The position numbers were made by a program, and so were the translations under genes. A stretch of 64,000 bases of DNA, from assembly GCF_037201805.1 (NCBI RefSeq), contig NZ_CP147404.1, positions 596,501 to 660,500 on the forward strand, given 5' to 3'. Positions 34,301 to 42,662 of the stretch are shown here, piece after piece. The notes under the pieces are model-generated. The model was not told the origin of the DNA, ran no database searches, and saw only the letters and a list, made by a program, of their open reading frames with translations. The DNA comes from Bacillus sp. FJAT-52991. GTDB lineage: Bacteria; Bacillota; Bacilli; Bacillales; Domibacillaceae. Positions within the stretch are counted from its first letter, which is position 1, and the number at the start of each line of letters is the position of its first letter.

Positions 34301-36979
34301 CCAAGTGCTAACTTAATCCTATTAGAGAATTCTTTCCACTTGTACAAAACAACGGTTGATAAGGACGGAAAGGTAACAAAAGGGGAAGAACTAGAAAGAG
34401 ATAAGGACTACAAACTTGAAATCAAAACAGATGCTGACGATAAGCAATCATTTGAAATCAGCTTCCTGAATGAGATTGATTCAGCTTATATTTTACAATA
34501 TCAAACGTTTATTAATGCCAAAAACGGAGATATGGTATCGAATGATGTGAAATTAACAGGCGAACAAATTACTAATGAAGAAACAACAACAAGTGAAAAA
34601 TTTGCCGTTAAGTTATCAGGCGGTAGTGGAACAGGGTCTGGCGATACCGGTAATTTAGTAGTCACGAAGGTGGATGCTGCTGATAATGGGAAACTATTAC
34701 CTGGAGCGACTTTTACTCTTTACGATAGTAAAGGTGAAATTGCTATTAAAACCGCAACAACAGATGCAGAAGGAAAAGTGACATTTAAAAATTTATTGTA
34801 TGATGACTATTTATTGAAAGAAGATTCTGCGCCTGAAGGATACGTAGTTGGCATCCATGAAGCAGGTCAAGTAGTGAAGATTGATAAAGCAGAAGTCAAT
34901 AAAACGGTTGAGAATAAGAAAATTATTCGTTCAGTGGAATTGACCAAAACGGATGATGAGTTTTCTTCTATATTGCTACCAGATGCCGTGTATAAGCTGC
35001 AGTATCACAATGGGGCAGACTACGAAGATACTTCCTATTCTGAACTGAAAACAAATGAAAATGGGAAAATCGTCATCAATGATTTAAAACCGGGTGATTA
35101 TCGATTCATTGAAACAAAAGCCCCGTTCGGTTATGAATTAGATGCGACCCCGATTCCATTCACGATTGAACCGAATCAGACAGAAACCGATAAAGTTAGT
35201 CATACAAACAAGATCATGCTAGGTGATGTTGAACTAACGAAAGTGGACGAGTATGATCACAAAATCACTTTAAAAGATGCGGAGTTTGAACTGCAAGATA
35301 AAGATGGAAAAGTCATCAAAGACAAGTTAACAACGAATGACGAAGGGAAGCTGCTCATTGAAGACTTGCGCCCTGGCGACTATCAATTTGTTGAAACAAA
35401 AGCCCCAGCAGATTATGAGCTAAATACAAAACCGCTGAAGTTTACGATTGCTAAAGGTCAAACAGAGACATTGAAAGTTGATTTTGAGAATAAATTAATT
35501 CCAGGGGCCGTAAAATTAACAAAAATTCATAAAGATAATGCTAAGATTCCTTTAAAAGATGCCGAATTTAAGTTAATCAACCAAGACGGTAAAGTGATTC
35601 AAGAGAAGCTAAAAACAGATGATAAAGGGAAATTGCTCGTTAAAGATTTGAGACCTGGTAATTATCAATTCGTGGAAACGAAAGCTCCAGCAGGTTACGT
35701 TTTAAATACGAAGCCACTTGATTTCACGATTGATAAAAGCCAAAAAGAAACCGTGAAGGTGACGTTTGAGAATGAATTGATTCAATGGCCAAGCTATGAG
35801 TGGGATGAAGGCCAAGTTGAGTTAACGAAAGTAGATAAAGACGATCCGAAAAAGCCAATAGAGGGAGCGGTATTTACGTTAAAGGATCAATACGGCAATA
35901 CTGTTAAAGAAGGCTTAACAACGGATAAAAACGGAAAACTAGTCGTCAAAAACTTGAAGCAAGGGACGTACCAATTCGTTGAGACGGAAGCCCCGTTCGG
36001 CTATGAGTTGAATGAAACACCTGTTCATTTTTCTATCGCCAATTATCAAACGGAGATTAGAGAAGTGACCTTCACAAATGAGCTTTCTACAGGTGCTGTC
36101 GAGTTAACGAAAGTGGATCAAGATGATAAAAAATTGAAACTAGCAGGTGCGGAATTCCGATTAGAAGACCAAAATAAAAATCCGATCAAGGAAAATTTAT
36201 CAACGAATAAAGAAGGTAAATTGCTTGTAACAGACTTGAAACCAGGAGACTATCAATTCATCGAAACGAAAGCTCCGACAGGTTATGTAATAAATCCGAA
36301 GCCGCTTAAATTTACGATTGAAAAAGGGCAGAAGGAAACATTGTATGTCACTTTTGAGAATAAAACAGCTCAAAGTGCTGTCGAGCTAACAAAAGTAGAC
36401 GAAGCTGATGAAAAATTGAAGCTAGCAGGTGCGGAATTCCGATTAGAAGACCAAAATAAAAATCCGATTAAGGAAAATTTATCAACGAATAAAGAAGGTA
36501 AATTGCTTGTAACAGGTTTGAAACCAGGAGACTATCAATTCGTCGAAACAAAAGCACCAACTGGCTACATTTTAGACGGTGAAAAAGTAGAGTTTACGAT
36601 TAAAGAAGATCAAACTGAAGTCGAAAAAGTGATTGTTACAAACAAAAAAGAAAACGATGACGGACCGAGTAGTTCCGGTGGAGGCTCTGGGATTGGTAAA
36701 GATGCTGATGGTACTGATACGAACGGTAACAATAATAACGGTAACGGTACTAATGGCAACAATACTAATGAGCCTGACAAGAATCCTTCGAACACTAATA
36801 ATCAAGGAAACTCTGGAAATTCCGACAACCATTCGCCTAATGATAAGCCATCTGATTCTAAGAATAAATTGCCTAACACAGCAACCAATATGTACTCTTG
36901 GTTAGCTGCTGGTATTGCTTTATTATTCATTGCTCTTATCCTTATGGTTGTTAACAAAAGAAGAAGAACGAATCAATAG
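31388..36979 (+). CDS. Giant LPNTA-anchored Cna-type surface adhesin
   Basis: The 1863-residue surface protein has a signal peptide (1-33) and two related N-terminal Ig-like domains (about 36-180 and 230-375). Five or so Cna collagen-binding-type domains follow (about 375-1090). Seven Cna_B (SpaA-like) repeats (about 1093-1755) come next, each of 91-95 residues with LTKxD at the start, ETKAP in the middle and a closing Asn; these are the usual isopeptide Lys, Glu and Asn. A Gly/Asn/Ser-rich spacer leads to LPNTA, a hydrophobic helix and a KRRRTNQ tail, the complete cell-wall sorting signal. Repeats 6 and 7 are almost identical. It is probably anchored by the adjacent class D sortase. Confidence 0.92.
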   Translation: MKRKIGIISLIFIFFFQNIIYGTSFPTHINAEELDRSILTNVTMTDQSGQLIDADKNQEFKPSREAKVDLHYEWAISNAAVKEGDTFTFHLPSVFQISSEINSSLLTSDQTEIATYHVGQDGQVTITFNKEAESQADASGKLSIPAEFDQNAVTGSEKLPIIFDLNGKEQTIHVVFQSDVETPVENKDVEVPVEDDKVVHQEEKEVNIDEVPVLPVKPAAKVTQIQENIITDVVLTNREGIEIHGEKNPDNRPLLGTEVGVHYSWRLPIGHKYGAGSTFEFQLPDAFELFNEVDGNLATGSGGSVGTFKVTQDGKVTMTFNEKITDRSDIYGELEIWSIFSERLQGSTNQIIEFPTENTKLEIPVHFQPKPGKTIDKSGVPDTGYNAKTIDWTVDINKQLDKITHAVLKDPIQDGQELQASSIKVYELDINLDGSTTEGTEVEADKYEIVKTADGKDFELQFKDETIDKAYRVKYTTAITDHNQTSYSNKAILSGDNVADIDATSTVSVSRGKPLEKSATNYDSLTQTIDWEIKYNYNEKNIAQNDAWLEDFFTKSHELKGDIKVYKVTLDENGNEASQQEISASEYTFKDETKTDENGFKLQFNQDISSAYKIVYQTVATEQVFDGGPIINTVKSHDTEKIATQDTWQEILRKRSGNENYKDKTVDWVIQLNGNNFNMTDGVLTDTFPNDGLELIEESFKIYNSSTTLEKGKDYKLEPKNGSWQEGYTITFLEPLTESYTITYKTKFDNDWKKDKTITGFDNHASMVWTDGSTSTEKSKETTATFNPDQYTTDNGFKNGSYNAQTKEITWGIGVNYNLKNISDAKVEDFILQGQKLVEGSLEVYNVELTGGADGVTIGDKVDESKYTVDYSIKDQAGNPGFRIDFGKMEAPYYITYKTSLEDQLIVEKYENTATLFDGSDKLTDLKGSVSVQHGGEYVNKEAKQSGKLVDWMVHINRGQSKISNAKVTDTPSANLILLENSFHLYKTTVDKDGKVTKGEELERDKDYKLEIKTDADDKQSFEISFLNEIDSAYILQYQTFINAKNGDMVSNDVKLTGEQITNEETTTSEKFAVKLSGGSGTGSGDTGNLVVTKVDAADNGKLLPGATFTLYDSKGEIAIKTATTDAEGKVTFKNLLYDDYLLKEDSAPEGYVVGIHEAGQVVKIDKAEVNKTVENKKIIRSVELTKTDDEFSSILLPDAVYKLQYHNGADYEDTSYSELKTNENGKIVINDLKPGDYRFIETKAPFGYELDATPIPFTIEPNQTETDKVSHTNKIMLGDVELTKVDEYDHKITLKDAEFELQDKDGKVIKDKLTTNDEGKLLIEDLRPGDYQFVETKAPADYELNTKPLKFTIAKGQTETLKVDFENKLIPGAVKLTKIHKDNAKIPLKDAEFKLINQDGKVIQEKLKTDDKGKLLVKDLRPGNYQFVETKAPAGYVLNTKPLDFTIDKSQKETVKVTFENELIQWPSYEWDEGQVELTKVDKDDPKKPIEGAVFTLKDQYGNTVKEGLTTDKNGKLVVKNLKQGTYQFVETEAPFGYELNETPVHFSIANYQTEIREVTFTNELSTGAVELTKVDQDDKKLKLAGAEFRLEDQNKNPIKENLSTNKEGKLLVTDLKPGDYQFIETKAPTGYVINPKPLKFTIEKGQKETLYVTFENKTAQSAVELTKVDEADEKLKLAGAEFRLEDQNKNPIKENLSTNKEGKLLVTGLKPGDYQFVETKAPTGYILDGEKVEFTIKEDQTEVEKVIVTNKKENDDGPSSSGGGSGIGKDADGTDTNGNNNNGNGTNGNNTNEPDKNPSNTNNQGNSGNSDNHSPNDKPSDSKNKLPNTATNMYSWLAAGIALLFIALILMVVNKRRRTNQ

Positions 36980-37010
36980 AGTGCCTGTCACTCCTCGGTT
37001 TTTGTCGATT
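36979..37010 (+). repeat. Dispersed repeat, copy J
   Basis: AGTGCCTGTCAC, TCCTCGG, TTTTTGTCGATT, beginning in the adhesin stop codon. It joins directly to the zinc-ribbon gene remnant. Confidence 0.82.
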
Positions 37011-37077
37011 TAATGGACCGGAGCGAAGAGTTCCATGTGCGGTCTGTGGATTATTGATTAAATTTAATGAGAAGTAA
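37011..37077 (+). pseudogene. 3' remnant of the zinc-ribbon gene
   Basis: TAATGGACCGGAGCGAAGAG and the following bases match 30166-30250 of the intact gene, with scattered substitutions and an internal gap of about 17 nt. The stop codon context GAGAAGTAA is the same. Only the end of the gene is present, and it follows repeat copy J immediately. Confidence 0.85.
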
Positions 37078-37113
37078 AGTGCCAGGCGTTGAAGCTGGCA
37101 CTTTATTTTTTTG
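37076..37113 (+). terminator. Duplicated terminator (behind the remnant)
   Basis: AAAGTGCCAG with CTGGCACTTT and a T-run, homologous to 30249-30285. It probably now terminates the adhesin transcript. Confidence 0.85.
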
Positions 37114-37224
37114 TTGTGCCCAATGAGGAAAGTTATATTTTATGGTTGATAGTTTGAATAGGGAATGATATTGGGTAAAAGTAGAGTAACGAGGAAGCAA
37201 GAAGGATAGAGGGGGGAATAACAC

Positions 37225-38277
37225 ATGAAAAAACTTTTTCCAGTGATATGGTTAGTGTTCACCTTTGTTCTGGTCGTTGGATGTGCTAGTGAGAAAGAAG
37301 CGAGTCAAGGATATAATGGGAAGGAAAAGGAGCAAAAAAAGGCTGCTTCTGTGCGGGGGAAATTGAACATTGAGGATTATTTCCCGATGGTTGAAAATGT
37401 GAAGTATGTTTATGAGGGAAAAGGCAATGAATATGCCTCCTATCATGTGATGGTGGATTATCTTGAAAAAGGGCGAGTGCAGCAACGCATCGATAATGGC
37501 GGTACAGTTTTGGCCAATGTGATCCAGTTAAAGGATGGGAAGCTGAAGAGGATATTAACGAGAGAAGAAGCCTATTACCGGGAAAACCTTTTAAAAGCAA
37601 AAGGCGGTGAGGAGGAAATCTTGTTAATGGATCCGCTCGTTAAAGGGACCTCTTGGAAACTAAAGGATGGTCGTATTAGAAAGATCACCAATACAGCTGC
37701 TTCGGTTAATACGCCATCAGGCAGTTATCGGGCAATTGAAGTGATGACAAAAGACAAGGATAGTCAAACATTGGACTACTATGCGAAAGGAATAGGTTTA
37801 GTGAAGTCTGTCTTTCGGTCAGGGGAGATGGAAGTCAGCTCTTCATTAAGCAAGGTTGAGGAAAATGTTCCGTTTGTTCAAGAGGTTCGTTTCTTTTATC
37901 CGAATATAGATGATGAGAAGTTAAGTGACCAAACGAAAAAAATTAGTTTTAAGACGAATGATCTCACGAGAAAGAAGCTAGAGGAGACTTATAAACAGCC
38001 GGTAAGCCCTCCACTTGGAAAGGTTTTCTCCAAAAATACAAAAATCAATAGCCTCTACTTAAATAAGGATGGCATCGTATATATCGATTTAAATCAAGCC
38101 TTTATGAAAGAAATGAATGCGGGAGCTGGCTATGAGTCGATGATTTTGCAAAGCATCGCCAACACGTTTGGTCAATATTATCATGCTGAAAAAGTGATAT
38201 TGACGATTGATGGAAAACTGTATGAGTCAGGACATATCTCCATGAAAAAAGGCGAATATCTTCCTGTACAATACTAA
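37225..38277 (+). CDS. GerMN-domain lipoprotein (GerM-like)
   Basis: The 350-residue lipoprotein has a signal peptide with lipobox VVGC at about residues 16-19. The middle domain (about 50-215) is of unknown type. The C-terminal GerMN-like domain has VSPPLGKVFSKNTKINSLYL, GIVYIDLNQAF, the helix MILQSIANTFGQYYHAEKVILTIDG, and the closing LYESGHI. GerM is a spore and germination protein, but many GerMN lipoproteins are vegetative, so a spore role is only possible. It stands alone, behind GGGGGG and ATG 37225. Confidence 0.78.
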   Translation: MKKLFPVIWLVFTFVLVVGCASEKEASQGYNGKEKEQKKAASVRGKLNIEDYFPMVENVKYVYEGKGNEYASYHVMVDYLEKGRVQQRIDNGGTVLANVIQLKDGKLKRILTREEAYYRENLLKAKGGEEEILLMDPLVKGTSWKLKDGRIRKITNTAASVNTPSGSYRAIEVMTKDKDSQTLDYYAKGIGLVKSVFRSGEMEVSSSLSKVEENVPFVQEVRFFYPNIDDEKLSDQTKKISFKTNDLTRKKLEETYKQPVSPPLGKVFSKNTKINSLYLNKDGIVYIDLNQAFMKEMNAGAGYESMILQSIANTFGQYYHAEKVILTIDGKLYESGHISMKKGEYLPVQY

Positions 38278-38317
38278 GTGCCAGGCACCTGTCGATTTTT
38301 GGCGGGTGCCTGGCATT
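38277..38317. terminator. Bidirectional terminator built from repeat-like sequence (copy K)
   Basis: AGTGCCAGGCACC (38277-38289) and GGTGCCTGGCA (38305-38315) form a strong hairpin with TGTCGATTTTTGG in the loop. Both the core and the GTCGA tail of the dispersed repeat are recognisable but rearranged. It serves the convergent GerMN and ABC-ATPase genes. Confidence 0.75.
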
Positions 38318-38320
38318 TGT

Positions 38321-39076
38321 TTAGATGTAATAGGTAAATTCTTCGGGGATGACTCTTTTTAGAAATTGTTTCGTTCGTTCTTCTTTTGGTTGGGTGAAGA
38401 TTTCTTTAGGTGTGCCTTCTTCGACAACGACGCCACTATCCATAAAAATGACTTTGTTGGCAACGTCTTGGGCAAAGGACATTTCATGAGTGACGACAAG
38501 CATTGTCGTTCCTTCTTTAGCAATGTTTTTCATCACGGTGAGCACTTCACCAACTAATTCTGGGTCTAGAGCGGAAGTCGGTTCGTCAAATAAAATAATG
38601 TCGGGATTTAAAGCGACAGCTCTAGCAATTCCTACTCGTTGCTGTTGCCCGCCGGATAGTTCGCTAGGGTAGGCATCGTATTTTTCGGATAGACCCACTT
38701 TATTTAGTACTTGCTGGCCGATTTCATTGGCTTGCGCTTTAGGTATTTTTCTGCCAATGATTAATCCTTCAGTGACATTTTCTAAAGCGGTTTTATTATT
38801 AAATAAATTATAGTTTTGAAAGACGAAGGCCGTTTTCTGTCTAACAGCATGAATATCCTTCTTTGAAGCTTTGTTTAAGTTGACTTCTAGCTCTCCGAAA
38901 ATGGCTTGCCCTTGATCGGCTTTTTCAAGAAAGTTGATGCAGCGAAGCAAGGTTGTTTTTCCGGAACCACTTGGCCCAAGGATAACGACGACATCCCCTT
39001 TATCTATTTGTAAATCGACCCCTTTTAAGATCGGATGCTCTCCAAATGATTTGTGAAGGTTCTTAATTTCTAACAT
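38321..39076 (-). CDS. Polar amino acid (probably cystine) ABC transporter ATP-binding protein
   Basis: The 251-residue ATPase is of the polar amino acid family: Walker [10 protein letters not shown], signature [14 protein letters not shown], Walker [11 protein letters not shown], and the switch His in VVTHEMSF. The four-gene order (binding protein, two different permeases, ATPase) and the sequence style resemble B. subtilis TcyK-L-M-N, the cystine importer. The substrate is inferred. It is the last gene, 17 nt after the second permease. Confidence 0.9.
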   Translation of the reverse strand: MLEIKNLHKSFGEHPILKGVDLQIDKGDVVVILGPSGSGKTTLLRCINFLEKADQGQAIFGELEVNLNKASKKDIHAVRQKTAFVFQNYNLFNNKTALENVTEGLIIGRKIPKAQANEIGQQVLNKVGLSEKYDAYPSELSGGQQQRVGIARAVALNPDIILFDEPTSALDPELVGEVLTVMKNIAKEGTTMLVVTHEMSFAQDVANKVIFMDSGVVVEEGTPKEIFTQPKEERTKQFLKRVIPEEFTYYI

Positions 39077-39093
39077 ATTTCCTCAACACTCCC

Positions 39094-39807
39094 TTATGCA
39101 TTAACGACTTTGTATTTGCTTACATGTTTTTCATAACGTTTAAATAAGTATTCCACTAAGCTACATAGAATAAGGTAAATGAGGAAAGTATCAATATATG
39201 CTTCGACGTAGTTGTAGCCAACATTGGCAGCTACTTTTGCTTTTAACGTAATTTCCTGAAGGGACAGAGCGTACCCTAAAGAGGTTGCTTTAATCAAGTT
39301 GACAGTGGCCGTACAAAGATTAGGCAATGCGACAACTAATGTTTGTGGAATAATAATTCTTCTAAAGGCTTGCACATTCGTTAAACCGACAGAGTAAGCC
39401 GCTTCAAGCTGTCCTTTGTTCACCGTACTGAGTGCTGAGCGAAAGACTTCGATTAGAATTGCTGTTGTATTGAATGAAAACACGATGAAGGCGTACCAAA
39501 TGGGATGAATGTCGTACACGTTTATTCCGATCTTATATTTTTCAAACAGTATAGATAAAAATAAAGGGATACTGCTATAAACGATAAAAATTTGAACGAT
39601 AATGGGGGTGCCGCGAATAAAGGAAACATACACTTGGGCGAAGCGGTGAAGCACCGGAATTCGATTGACCCTCGTTAAGGCGAGCAAAAATCCTAACGGC
39701 AAAGCAATAAGCAAGGAGACGACTGTAACGGCTAAAGCAATTGGTACGCCGGATAAAGCGACAAAAAATGTATCCACTAAAAAGCGGTAATCTAAACTTT
39801 CGGACAC
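39094..39807 (-). CDS. Amino acid ABC transporter permease 2
   Basis: The 237-residue HisM-type permease has about five membrane segments, IRGTPIIVQIFIVY (the usual TPxxVQ region), and the EAA loop AAYSVGLTNVQAFRRIIIPQ. It resembles TcyM. The ATG at 39805-39807 lies behind GGAGGTG, 12 nt after the first permease. Two distinct permeases imply a heterodimeric channel. Confidence 0.9.
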   Translation of the reverse strand: MSESLDYRFLVDTFFVALSGVPIALAVTVVSLLIALPLGFLLALTRVNRIPVLHRFAQVYVSFIRGTPIIVQIFIVYSSIPLFLSILFEKYKIGINVYDIHPIWYAFIVFSFNTTAILIEVFRSALSTVNKGQLEAAYSVGLTNVQAFRRIIIPQTLVVALPNLCTATVNLIKATSLGYALSLQEITLKAKVAANVGYNYVEAYIDTFLIYLILCSLVEYLFKRYEKHVSKYKVVNA

Positions 39808-39819
39808 GTTATCACCTCC

Positions 39820-40536
39820 TTAAGTTGTTTTTAATACTTGTTTGCCTTTGCTAAATATTTTTTCCAATTTCGCAAAGGTTTGTTCGATCGCAATCGAAAT
39901 CACCCAGTAAATCACTGATAGGGCGATATATGTTTCTAAAGCATGTGCGTTGTAACGGCCATCGATGATTAGACTAGCTTTGCCCATGACATCGATCAAG
40001 CCGATCGTATAAGCTAAGGAGCCTTCCTTTATTAATTCTAGTAAGCTATTGCCGAAGTTTGGCAAGGCCACAACAAAGGCTTGTGGAAAAATGATTCTTC
40101 TATATGCTTGAATCGGACTCAATCCAACACTTACAGCCGCTTCAAACTGCCCTTTATCAATGGCTTGATAGGAAGAGCGGATGACTTCAGACATGGCAGC
40201 AGCAAACTGAAGGGAAAAGGTGATGACGATGAACACCATTTTATCCACTTGATCTAAATTAACCCCAAATTGTTCAGATAGAGCGGGTACGCCATAATAA
40301 ATTAAAAACAGTAACACGATGGATGGGGTACAACGAATCGCTGTCGTATAGGCATTGGCTAGCTTCTTGGCAAACGGATTGCCGCTGAGCTTCATAATGG
40401 CTAAAAGGAAGCCAAGAATAGTACCGAAAATGACAGAAAGAATGGAGACTAGAAAGGTTACTTTTAAAAAAGGCAGCAACATTGAAAACGATTGCCATAT
40501 ATAAGTCGCATCGAAATATTTCTCCAACTTGTTCAC
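39820..40536 (-). CDS. Amino acid ABC transporter permease 1
   Basis: The 238-residue HisM-type permease has five membrane segments, IRCTPSIVLLFLIYYG, and the EAA loop AAVSVGLSPIQAYRRIIFPQ. It resembles TcyL. The ATG at 40534-40536 follows GGAGGTG. It is 40 nt downstream of the binding-protein gene. Confidence 0.9.
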   Translation of the reverse strand: MNKLEKYFDATYIWQSFSMLLPFLKVTFLVSILSVIFGTILGFLLAIMKLSGNPFAKKLANAYTTAIRCTPSIVLLFLIYYGVPALSEQFGVNLDQVDKMVFIVITFSLQFAAAMSEVIRSSYQAIDKGQFEAAVSVGLSPIQAYRRIIFPQAFVVALPNFGNSLLELIKEGSLAYTIGLIDVMGKASLIIDGRYNAHALETYIALSVIYWVISIAIEQTFAKLEKIFSKGKQVLKTT

Positions 40537-40576
40537 CTCCTATGCTTGGCGGGAGAGAGGGGGCTCCCGCTAATGG

Positions 40577-41443
40577 TTATCTTTTCACTTGATCTAACAC
40601 TTCGAATAAATCCCGTCCGTAAAACTCTTTGCTCAATTCATTCGTTTTCTTGTCTTGTTTAATTTGTTTAATGGCTTGATCATACGCATCAGCCAATTCT
40701 TGTTCGTCTTTATTGAACAATGGCCATGTTTTAATGACGGCGAACTCATTATAAACAACGTCATTGACTAAATTATGATAAGGGCCATTTTTGTCAGTTA
40801 CTTGTTTTTGGAAAGGTCCTTCGATCATGATCCCGCCGTCTACTCGTCCTTCATTGACCCATTGAACAACGTCCACGCTAAAGGAATCACCAGCTTTTAA
40901 TTTCACCTTATTTTTCGGATTGGCTTTGTTGTATTCATCTACAATGGTGTATTGAGCGTTATTGGCTGCAATAGGAGCTAATGTTAATTCAGCAGAAGCA
41001 AAATCGGATAAGGATTTGATTTTTTCATTTTCTTTCTTTAAGACAAGACCTGCGCTGCTTAGTCCAAGGAACTCTTTAGGAAAAATAAACTTCTCGGTTC
41101 TTTCTTGTGTCCAAAATGCATTTTTGACCCCTACTTGATACTTTCCTTGTTCCACCCCAAGTAATAAGTCGTCACTTGAAGTACCGACGTATTCAAACTC
41201 ATATTCTGGAAGTAATTCATCGACCAATTTCATGACTTCCACATCATATCCAGCTGGTTCGCCATTTTCATCGAGCCAAGAGATCGGCTTTGACGCTTGG
41301 TCATAGGCAACCTTTACTTTTTTTACATCAGAATCTTGAGTGGTGGAAGTGTTTGATTCCGTTTCAGATGAGCCGCATCCCGTTAATATAGTGACTAATG
41401 CGAAACTAGCGGCGACGATTTTTACTATTTTGTTCCTTTTCAT
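40577..41443 (-). CDS. Amino acid (probably cystine) ABC transporter substrate-binding lipoprotein
   Basis: The 288-residue lipoprotein has the lipobox LTGC at about residue 23 and the PBPb fold (SWLDENGEPAGYDVEVMKLV, the DDLLLGVEQGKYQVGVKNAF region). It resembles TcyJ/TcyK. First gene of a four-gene operon with a recognisable promoter and dyad upstream. A single binding protein is present, whereas B. subtilis tcyJKLMN has two. Confidence 0.88.
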   Translation of the reverse strand: MKRNKIVKIVAASFALVTILTGCGSSETESNTSTTQDSDVKKVKVAYDQASKPISWLDENGEPAGYDVEVMKLVDELLPEYEFEYVGTSSDDLLLGVEQGKYQVGVKNAFWTQERTEKFIFPKEFLGLSSAGLVLKKENEKIKSLSDFASAELTLAPIAANNAQYTIVDEYNKANPKNKVKLKAGDSFSVDVVQWVNEGRVDGGIMIEGPFQKQVTDKNGPYHNLVNDVVYNEFAVIKTWPLFNKDEQELADAYDQAIKQIKQDKKTNELSKEFYGRDLFEVLDQVKR

Positions 41444-41524
41444 CTTTCAACTCTCCTTTATTGTTTTGATTCAATGAGCTGACATATCGTTTGTTCACAA
41501 TGCGGCACTCATTTTTTAATTCAT

Positions 41525-41575
41525 AGTATACTTATAAGATATGTATACTATAGTGGGATGGTTTGTGAAAGTCAA
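41525..41575 (-). promoter_or_regulatory. Sigma-A promoter with operator-like dyad for the amino acid ABC operon
   Basis: On the minus strand, TTGACT (41575-41570) and TATAGT (41552-41547) are 17 nt apart. An inverted repeat AGTATAC/GTATACT (41525-41531 and 41543-41549) overlaps the -10 and the likely start site. This is a good position for a repressor. The regulator is unknown; it does not clearly match a CymR site. Confidence 0.75.
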
Positions 41576-41745
41576 CATATTTTTACAGAATTTTATTTCA
41601 AATTCATATAAAGAGAATATTTAATTAATTTGGATCATATTTCCTATTGATGCGTTATAAATAGGGTTCAGGGACTTTTTGATGAAAAAGAAAACCCTGG
41701 GCTAGGCCTAAAGTGTACCCTTTGTAAAGGACATTTTAAAAAAGC

Positions 41746-42594
41746 CTAGGCAGTTTTTAGAAGATGATCTCTGTATTGAACAGGGGTCATCTTTTTTAGA
41801 TTCCATTGATACCTATAGTTATTGTAATAAATCATATATTGCTTAATTTCACGTTTTAATTCCTCTAGTGTTATACATGGTTTAATATAGGCCTCGTCCT
41901 TAAAATGCCCAAAGAAGGATTCTTGCGGAGCATTATCCCAACAGTTACCTCGCCTGGACATGGATTGACGTAATCCAAGTTTCTTCACTAACTTTTGAAA
42001 ATCAGGGTGTGTATAGTGGGTACCTTGATCAGAGTGTATCAAGGCATCTTCTGTCTTTCTAAAGTTTCGATTCTTCTTTAACTTCAGAAGGGTACCTGTA
42101 GCTAAATCCATGGTTAATCGGTCTGACACGTGATAGGCCAAGAGTTCATTGGTTGAGCTATCTTTAATTGTCGACAAATAGGCTTTCTGACCCTTTCCGT
42201 AATATAAATATGTGATATCGGTTAGGAGTACCTTTCCAGGGACACCTTGCTTAAATTGCCGGTTCAATAGATTTGGTACAACTCGGTGTTCTTGTGTGGC
42301 TTTCATCATTCGTCTATAAGGATTTGCCTTTCTGATAGGGCATATAATCCCATACTTCTTCATGATTCGCCGTATGCGCTTTAAATTGTAGACAACACCA
42401 AATTGACCCGCCAAAGTCATTTTGATTTGACGTGCCCCTTTTTTCCGTCTTTTAAAATGGAAGGCCTTTAAGACAATCCCCTTTACTACCTCATCTTTTT
42501 CATCTTTTAGCTTCCTTTGTTCTTGCGACGCTTTTGAGAAATAATTATAATAACCACTTCTTGAGACGCCAGCTGCTTTACATAGGTAGCTCAC
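41746..42594 (-). CDS. IS3-family transposase OrfB (DDE integrase)
   Basis: The 282-residue catalytic part of an IS3 transposase has an intact rve core: Asp in LLTDITYLYY, Asp in IHSDQGTHYTHP and Glu in APQESFFGHFKDE. The frame is open upstream of the first ATG, back to the end of OrfA. That fits production as an OrfAB fusion by a -1 slip near the AAAGGGGG run (about 42670-42680 on the minus strand). Confidence 0.9.
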   Translation of the reverse strand: MSYLCKAAGVSRSGYYNYFSKASQEQRKLKDEKDEVVKGIVLKAFHFKRRKKGARQIKMTLAGQFGVVYNLKRIRRIMKKYGIICPIRKANPYRRMMKATQEHRVVPNLLNRQFKQGVPGKVLLTDITYLYYGKGQKAYLSTIKDSSTNELLAYHVSDRLTMDLATGTLLKLKKNRNFRKTEDALIHSDQGTHYTHPDFQKLVKKLGLRQSMSRRGNCWDNAPQESFFGHFKDEAYIKPCITLEELKREIKQYMIYYNNYRYQWNLKKMTPVQYRDHLLKTA

Positions 42595-42662
42595 TATATT
42601 TTTTAATTGATATTTTTCGATAACTGATCGAATAAGGATATACTTTCGGCTAGGAGGAAGTG

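Noticed and set aside
37011-37077. A new small gene after the adhesin
   Set aside because: It is a truncated, gapped copy of the 3' end of the zinc-ribbon gene without a start.
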